Shown: positions 46,356 through 50,725 of the stretch, one piece after another
Position numbering within the stretch: position 1 is the first letter of the stretch
Layout of the letters: the number at the start of each line of letters is the position of its first letter
Source: JAADEM01 sp965371855
Lineage (GTDB): Bacteria > Bacteroidota > Bacteroidia > Bacteroidales > Marinilabiliaceae
DNA length: 50,725 nucleotides
Direction of reading: 5' to 3'
NCBI GenBank assembly: GCA_965371855.1
Contig: CBDUZZ010000034.1
Coordinates: forward strand, 1-50,725
Position numbers and translations under genes: made by a program
Notes under the pieces: generated by a model
Database searches by the model: none
Seen by the model: the letters and a program-made list of their open reading frames with translations, nothing else
Told to the model about the DNA's origin: nothing

Positions 46356-46396
46356 GAGGCTGTTTCAAAATATAGTGAATTTTTTGAAACAGCCTC
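46356..46396 (+). terminator. Intrinsic terminator after SusD 3
   Basis: Perfect 15-bp arms (46356-46370 and 46382-46396, core GAGGCTGTTTC / GAAACAGCCTC) close an 11-nt loop and are followed directly by a run of T. This is a classic Rho-independent terminator. As after SusD 2, it would lower expression of the downstream enzyme genes relative to SusCD. Confidence 0.92.
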
Positions 46397-46512
46397 TTTT
46401 TTTAATTGGACTTCTTGAACCGAAATCTTTTAGTGGTCATATTTTAAAAATCGTGGTATATAATCGTCTCCCGTTAAAAATTAACCTGTAGTTCAAACTT
46501 AAAAATGAAGTC

Positions 46513-46734
46513 ATGATATCAAATAAAGCTCATAAAGGAAGAGTTTCGAGTTTTAGTGAAATAGATATGAGCTCAATTGAGTTTGTTTCTATTTTTTATG
46601 AAAATGGACAAACTTTTAATGTAGTTGGAGAACTAGTTAGCAACAAAAAATTACAAGCCATGTATATTCAACCTTTTCTTTTTGCATTAATCAACATAAA
46701 AGGAGGTGGATATATTATTTTGAAAAAACGGTAG
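46513..46734 (+). CDS. Small hypothetical protein
   Basis: This 73-residue frame in the gap after the SusD 3 terminator has no signal peptide, recognised motif or Cys. The sequence mixes ordinary hydrophobic and polar residues (IEFVSIFYENGQTFNVVGEL, ALINIKGGGYIILKKR) rather than low complexity, so it may be a real gene or the remnant of one. The rest of 46404-46825 is AT-rich and I see nothing else in it. Low confidence. Confidence 0.35.
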   Translation: MISNKAHKGRVSSFSEIDMSSIEFVSIFYENGQTFNVVGELVSNKKLQAMYIQPFLFALINIKGGGYIILKKR

Positions 46735-46825
46735 CAGAGGATTTTATTTTTTGATTTACCGGGATGTTTCGGTTGTTATTATATTTTTTAAAGTCTGTAT
46801 ATATTACATAACATCCACTTATAAA

Positions 46826-48745
46826 ATGGAAAGAATATATAAAATAGTTAAAATACCTGCGTTTATTCTTCTTCTCCTTTTTCTTTCATGCAAAAAGGAA
46901 GAAATAATTGAGAACCAACCTCCTTCTGAAAAAGAAGCACTTCCTCTCGTCAAAAAGGCAGACCTAAATGAAATCAACCCTGATTTATTTGCAGAAGAAG
47001 AGTGGTATGTACCTTATTACCTGTCACATTTTGCTACAGTTGCAAATAGTGTTTCCGATACGGAAAATAATTATGGGTTTTTCAATCTGTCGGTATGGAG
47101 GGGAACGGCTAATCACCACACTTATAACGCCAGGATTATGGAGGGTATCCTTAGCCTTGTCTGGTTTTACACCAAAGAGCGGCCATGGAACCCATACTAC
47201 AACGACCCTGCATTAAAAGCACGTATTGAAGCTGCATTTACATTCTGGTGTAATATGCAAAAGGCAGATGGCCGTTTTACGGAATATTCGCCAACAGGGT
47301 CAGGAATGGCTGCTACACCTTTTGCTACTAAATTTATTGGGCGGGCTATCTGGCTATTGAATCGTGGTCCCAATATTGATAAAAATATCTTTGAGAGGTC
47401 ACGTATTGCCTTAAGGAAGGCCCTTGATTTGGGTCTTACAAGTAATCAATTTTGGGGGCATGGCAAGAGTTTTACAAATCAATATGCTAATTTTTGGGGC
47501 GGTGCAATGATGTATTTAGATTGTTGGCCTGATGCAGAAATTAATAATCTTTTGAAAAACCGCTTAGAACAGAGTATGCAGGAATTTCAAAGCCCTGCCG
47601 GTTTTTTTTATGAAAGAGGAAGTACCGATTGGGGATATAACCTCAGTACTCATCACAGCGACTTGTTGGTTGCCTGGGATTATGCCCGTGGAAAAGAATT
47701 CCATGATGAAATTATTGAGAAGGTCAATCGTTGGTATGATTGGTTCTCATACAATGCCGTTAAAGAACCGGGCAGCCAATGTTATTACCTCAACAGGGGA
47801 ATAGAAGCACGCCAGCAAAAAGGATATTATTTAGTTGATGGCGTAAATGATCCGGCTTCAGAACGATGGGTCCCTCAGGCTGAGTATGTGCCTATGGCCC
47901 GTGCATTTGAAATAACCGGCAAAGAATTATTGTCATCGCAACAAGAAAAATATCAGGCAATGAGAGAAAAGTACCCTGCTGTAAACGAGTTAAAGGTAGG
48001 TAGTTTTAGTGCTTTCTCACCTTATGCTTTTCTTCATGACGGGATGGTAACATGGTTTCCGTCAGATGCCCAAAAGAATGAAGCCATAGCAATGTTGCCG
48101 TACCTGAAAAGTGATAATTTTATTCATGTCAGGAGTGACAAATATAGGAGCCGGTCAACCTATTCGTATATAAGAAAACCTACTTATTACGCAATATTCA
48201 ATAGTGGATATATCGCGACCGAACAGCAACGGTATGGATTGGGATTAATATGGAATCCTGTTCTCGGAACGATTTTTCAGTCGCAGTCTAAAACAAATGT
48301 AGCTGCCTATGGTACGAAAGCCGAAAATACCGAAGCAGTTTACGAAGCAAGTGATATCACTTCATCTTACAAACTTGATGGAACAATATGGACACCCGGG
48401 GAAGGAATACACAATCCTGAAGGAGGACTCTTTGAGGTATCGTACCCTCTTGACAGTAAGGGTGAAAAAACAATATTATTTGATAATGATAAATTGATTG
48501 TCAGGATTAAACACAAAGGCAAATTTTCTGAAATCCTGCCACTATTAAAAAGTTCTTCCGATGATCTAACATGGGATACAAATCAAATAAATCTTCAGAA
48601 TACTAAAGGTTTAATGACTATAAAATTTAAAAACAGTAAAGGTGTGAATCAATCATTGTTCAAAGCTAACCTTGACAAAAAGAAGTGCCATGTATTTAAA
48701 GTGACAGCTACTGATGAACTTGAGTATGAAATTTATTTTCAATAA
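46826..48745 (+). CDS. Putative polysaccharide lyase-like lipoprotein (helical toroid plus beta-sandwich)
   Basis: The 639-residue protein starts at 46826, where MERIYKIVKIPAFILLLLFLSC gives a lipoprotein signal with Cys22; the ORF is open 25 codons further upstream. Residues of about 60-410 are helical, with aromatic-rich repeats (NPYYNDPALKARIEAAFTFW, FIGRAIWLLNRGPNIDKNIF, NQFWGHGKSFTNQYANFWGG, GSTDWGYNLSTHHSDLLVAW). This pattern fits an alpha/alpha toroid. The remainder (about 420-639) is beta-rich. The combination is typical of several polysaccharide lyase families. The conserved Asn, His, Tyr and Trp residues in the toroid could form the catalytic groove, but I cannot place it in a numbered family. 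Beside two GH88 enzymes, a lyase producing unsaturated uronates is exactly what the pathway needs. It may instead be a glycoside hydrolase with the same helical fold. Confidence 0.6.
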   Translation: MERIYKIVKIPAFILLLLFLSCKKEEIIENQPPSEKEALPLVKKADLNEINPDLFAEEEWYVPYYLSHFATVANSVSDTENNYGFFNLSVWRGTANHHTYNARIMEGILSLVWFYTKERPWNPYYNDPALKARIEAAFTFWCNMQKADGRFTEYSPTGSGMAATPFATKFIGRAIWLLNRGPNIDKNIFERSRIALRKALDLGLTSNQFWGHGKSFTNQYANFWGGAMMYLDCWPDAEINNLLKNRLEQSMQEFQSPAGFFYERGSTDWGYNLSTHHSDLLVAWDYARGKEFHDEIIEKVNRWYDWFSYNAVKEPGSQCYYLNRGIEARQQKGYYLVDGVNDPASERWVPQAEYVPMARAFEITGKELLSSQQEKYQAMREKYPAVNELKVGSFSAFSPYAFLHDGMVTWFPSDAQKNEAIAMLPYLKSDNFIHVRSDKYRSRSTYSYIRKPTYYAIFNSGYIATEQQRYGLGLIWNPVLGTIFQSQSKTNVAAYGTKAENTEAVYEASDITSSYKLDGTIWTPGEGIHNPEGGLFEVSYPLDSKGEKTILFDNDKLIVRIKHKGKFSEILPLLKSSSDDLTWDTNQINLQNTKGLMTIKFKNSKGVNQSLFKANLDKKKCHVFKVTATDELEYEIYFQ

Positions 48746-48771
48746 AAGGATCAGTAGTTACAGTTTTTTTG

Positions 48772-48960
48772 TACTGTCATCCGACTAAATCCCCCTTGGA
48801 GAAGGGGGTTGGGGGGATTGATGCTGAAAATCAATGAGTTACAATGGATATAAATATTACTTTTGCAAAGGGGGGTCTTTTTGAAACTTGGTTAAAAAGT
48901 GCCTATACGCTTCAAAAAGCATCATTTTTCCATGAATTTATTTTTACTCGGATGACAGTA
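48772..48960. mobile_element. 189-bp MITE-like element with terminal inverted repeats and 9-bp target duplication
   Basis: The left end TACTGTCATCCGACTAAA and the reverse complement of the right end, TACTGTCATCCGAGTAAA, match at 17 of 18 positions. Exact 9-bp direct repeats GTTTTTTTG flank the element (48763-48771 and 48961-48969), as expected for a transposition target duplication. There is no ORF inside; the interior has a C-run/G-run palindrome near 48791-48815. The ends are not assigned to an IS family; a 9-bp duplication is compatible with IS4-like transposases. The right end lies 38 bp before the beta-helix gene start. Confidence 0.8.
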
Positions 48961-48998
48961 GTTTTTTTGTAGATAAATTAAAATTAACTTGCAGAATT

Positions 48999-50717
48999 AT
49001 GCAAATACAAATCAACAAATTTTTAATTACCATATTTATTTGCCATTTATTTGTGGTGAATATTCAGGCGCAATGGAATTCAAAATATGTATATTTTGAT
49101 GAACAAGGAATATTACAATACCTGCCTGATGAAAAAGGGAACATTATTCCTGATTTTGGCAAGGTAGGATACCACAAGGGGGAAACGCCACCTGTTATCA
49201 ATGTTGTTGAGACCGTATCCCCGGGGTCAGGAGATGACCTTGAGCGTATTCAAGATGCAATTAACCGCGTAGCCGCTCTGGCACCGGATGCCCAGGGTTT
49301 TAGGGGCTGTATTTTATTAAAGAAAGGCACTTACCAACTCTCTGAGGAATTAAAAGTCACAACCTCCGGTATTGTAATCCGTGGAGAGGGGGATAATGAG
49401 AATGGGACAGTATTGGTTGCAACGGGGACAAAGCAATATCACCTCTTATCTGTCAGAGGTAGTGGCGAGCCTGAGGAAATAACCGGCACAAGGGTAAAGA
49501 TCAACCAATCATACGTTCCGGTAGGCACAAAAGAAATAACACTCCAGTCTGTTCAGGGATATAGTATTGGGGACAAAATAATATTATACAGACCCGGGAC
49601 GACCAACTGGATACATGACCTGAAAATGGACCAGCTTCCGCCAAAGTCAGATGGGACCCCGAGTACACAATGGACTCCTGAAAAGTATACTTTCCGTTTT
49701 GAACGGGTTATCGAAAAAATATCCGGTAATACCATTACCATCGACCAGCCAGTTGTTATGGCAATGGAAGATAAATACGGAGGTGGGTATGTGTATAAAT
49801 ATACCTATGCGAAAAGAATATCACATTGTGGTGTTGAAGATATACTGATGAAATCAGACTATACCTCCGAGACCGATGAAGACCATGGATGGAGGGCAAT
49901 TTATATCCGGAATGTAGAAAATGGCTGGGTACGTAACGTAACATCAAAATATTTTGGTTACGCTTTGGTTGAGATAAAAGGGTATTCATCATATATATCT
50001 ATCCTCGATTGTACATGTTTGGATCCGAAGTCCAAAATTACCGGTGGCAGGCGTTATTCGTTCTCTGTTAACGGGCAAATGTGCCTTGTTGCCAATTGTA
50101 CGGCAAGGAATGGAAGGCATGATTTTGTTGCAGGAGTGGGGGTAGCCGGCCCGAATGTATTTACCCGGTGCAAGGCAACAAAAACCCATGCCGATATAGG
50201 TCCGCACCACAGATGGGTTATGGGGGCACTTTATGATGTAATAGAAACAGATGGCGATATAAATGTACAGGACAGGGGGAACTCTGGAACCGGCCATGGC
50301 TGGGCAGGTGTAAACCATGTACTTTGGAATTGTGAGGCAAGAAAAATTTGCGTTCAAAGCCCGTGGGTATCAGGCAAAAATTACAGTATCGGATGCCGTG
50401 GGCAAAAAACATCCGGTAGATTATCAGGCCGCCCTGATGGTGTCTGGGAAGGCAAAGGTGAAACGAACCTGGCTATTGAATCGCTTTACGAGGCTCAGAA
50501 AAAACCAACAGCATCAGCAATTCAACACTCAAACAAAACAGATAATTCTCTGAATTTAACCGTTTGCCCAAATCCGTTTACTAATAGTACATTAATAAAA
50601 TTTAATCTTCATGAGTACAACTATGTGGTTATAACAATACATAACAGTTCTGGTCAGGTAATACAAACCTTATTAACTCAAGTTTCGCAGTTCCAAAAGT
50701 ACAATAAACATTGGTAA
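48999..50717 (+). CDS. Secreted parallel beta-helix (pectate-lyase-like) protein with T9SS sorting-domain start
   Basis: The 572-residue protein has a signal peptide (ending NIQAQ near residue 25). DDLERIQDAINRVAAL followed by GCILLKKGTYQLSEEL and SGIVIRGEGDNENGTVLVATG marks the N-terminal cap and first coils of a right-handed beta-helix of the pectate-lyase superfamily type. Later coils (SHCGVEDILMKSD, VENGWVRNVTSKYFG, MCLVANCTARNGRHDFVAG) continue to about residue 480. From about 515, LNLTVCPNPFTNSTLIKFNL and VITIHNSSGQVIQTLL start a type A sorting domain of the type IX secretion system, so the enzyme should be exported through the outer membrane. The domain then breaks off: it ends KYNKHW without the usual G-x-Y strand, while the +1 frame remains open to the window end. 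Substrate and lyase activity are not determined. Confidence 0.8.
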   Translation: MQIQINKFLITIFICHLFVVNIQAQWNSKYVYFDEQGILQYLPDEKGNIIPDFGKVGYHKGETPPVINVVETVSPGSGDDLERIQDAINRVAALAPDAQGFRGCILLKKGTYQLSEELKVTTSGIVIRGEGDNENGTVLVATGTKQYHLLSVRGSGEPEEITGTRVKINQSYVPVGTKEITLQSVQGYSIGDKIILYRPGTTNWIHDLKMDQLPPKSDGTPSTQWTPEKYTFRFERVIEKISGNTITIDQPVVMAMEDKYGGGYVYKYTYAKRISHCGVEDILMKSDYTSETDEDHGWRAIYIRNVENGWVRNVTSKYFGYALVEIKGYSSYISILDCTCLDPKSKITGGRRYSFSVNGQMCLVANCTARNGRHDFVAGVGVAGPNVFTRCKATKTHADIGPHHRWVMGALYDVIETDGDINVQDRGNSGTGHGWAGVNHVLWNCEARKICVQSPWVSGKNYSIGCRGQKTSGRLSGRPDGVWEGKGETNLAIESLYEAQKKPTASAIQHSNKTDNSLNLTVCPNPFTNSTLIKFNLHEYNYVVITIHNSSGQVIQTLLTQVSQFQKYNKHW

Positions 50718-50725
50718 TTCTAAAG

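Noticed and set aside
46751..46825. Upstream start of the lyase-like lipoprotein
   Set aside because: Using it would place 25 residues before a clean lipoprotein signal that begins at the ATG at 46826.
1..50725. tRNA, rRNA, riboswitch or CRISPR loci
   Set aside because: None was recognised on reading either strand; covariance-model searches could not be run.

Overview
The window comes from a member of the Bacteroidota. The support is three SusC/SusD-type pairs, two hybrid two-component system (HTCS) regulators, a conjugative-element gene cluster of the Bacteroides type (DUF3945, topB, DUF1896, methylase-helicase), and a secreted protein with a type IX secretion sorting-domain start. The genus cannot be told. 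The PUL half looks more AT-rich than the mobile-element genes.

Region 1 (1-1455) holds the last codons of one gene and an AlbA_2/RecG-like putative DNA-binding gene on the minus strand. That gene is split by an apparent one-base frameshift, and its C-terminal part carries a 3 x 10-bp tandem repeat.

Region 2 (about 1456-11580) is part of an integrative conjugative element: a DUF4099/DUF3945 protein, topoisomerase III, a DUF1896 protein, and a 1759-residue DNA methylase-helicase fusion that overlaps the DUF1896 gene. No integrase, mobilisation or tra genes are in view.

Region 3 (11581-33757) is the first polysaccharide utilisation block. A minus-strand HTCS diverges from an apparent operon: GH88, FAS1 lipoprotein, SusC, SusD, FAS1 lipoprotein, FAS1 lipoprotein, SusC, SusD. 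A strong hairpin terminator follows, then a lipoprotein with two near-identical repeats and a PNGase F-like C-terminus.

Region 4 (33901-50725) is a second, paralogous block. A second HTCS diverges from GH2, GH88, SusC, SusD, then a terminator, a small ORF, a lipoprotein with a likely alpha/alpha-toroid polysaccharide-lyase architecture, a 189-bp MITE-like element, and a secreted beta-helix protein.

Read together, surface lyases (the toroid protein and perhaps the beta-helix protein) would cut a uronic-acid polysaccharide. SusC/D pairs, perhaps assisted by FAS1 lipoproteins, would import the oligosaccharides. The two GH88 enzymes would remove unsaturated uronic acids and GH2 would trim a beta-linked sugar. 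Each HTCS would sense an oligosaccharide and bind the inverted-repeat sites in its own divergent promoter region. The substrate is not identified. No sulfatase lies in the window, which argues weakly against a heavily sulfated glycan. The most interesting signals are the phased operator array at 15695-15766 and its counterpart at 38013-38088, the FAS1-SusCD arrangement, the MITE next to the beta-helix gene, and a repeat module shared by the DUF3945 protein and topoisomerase III.
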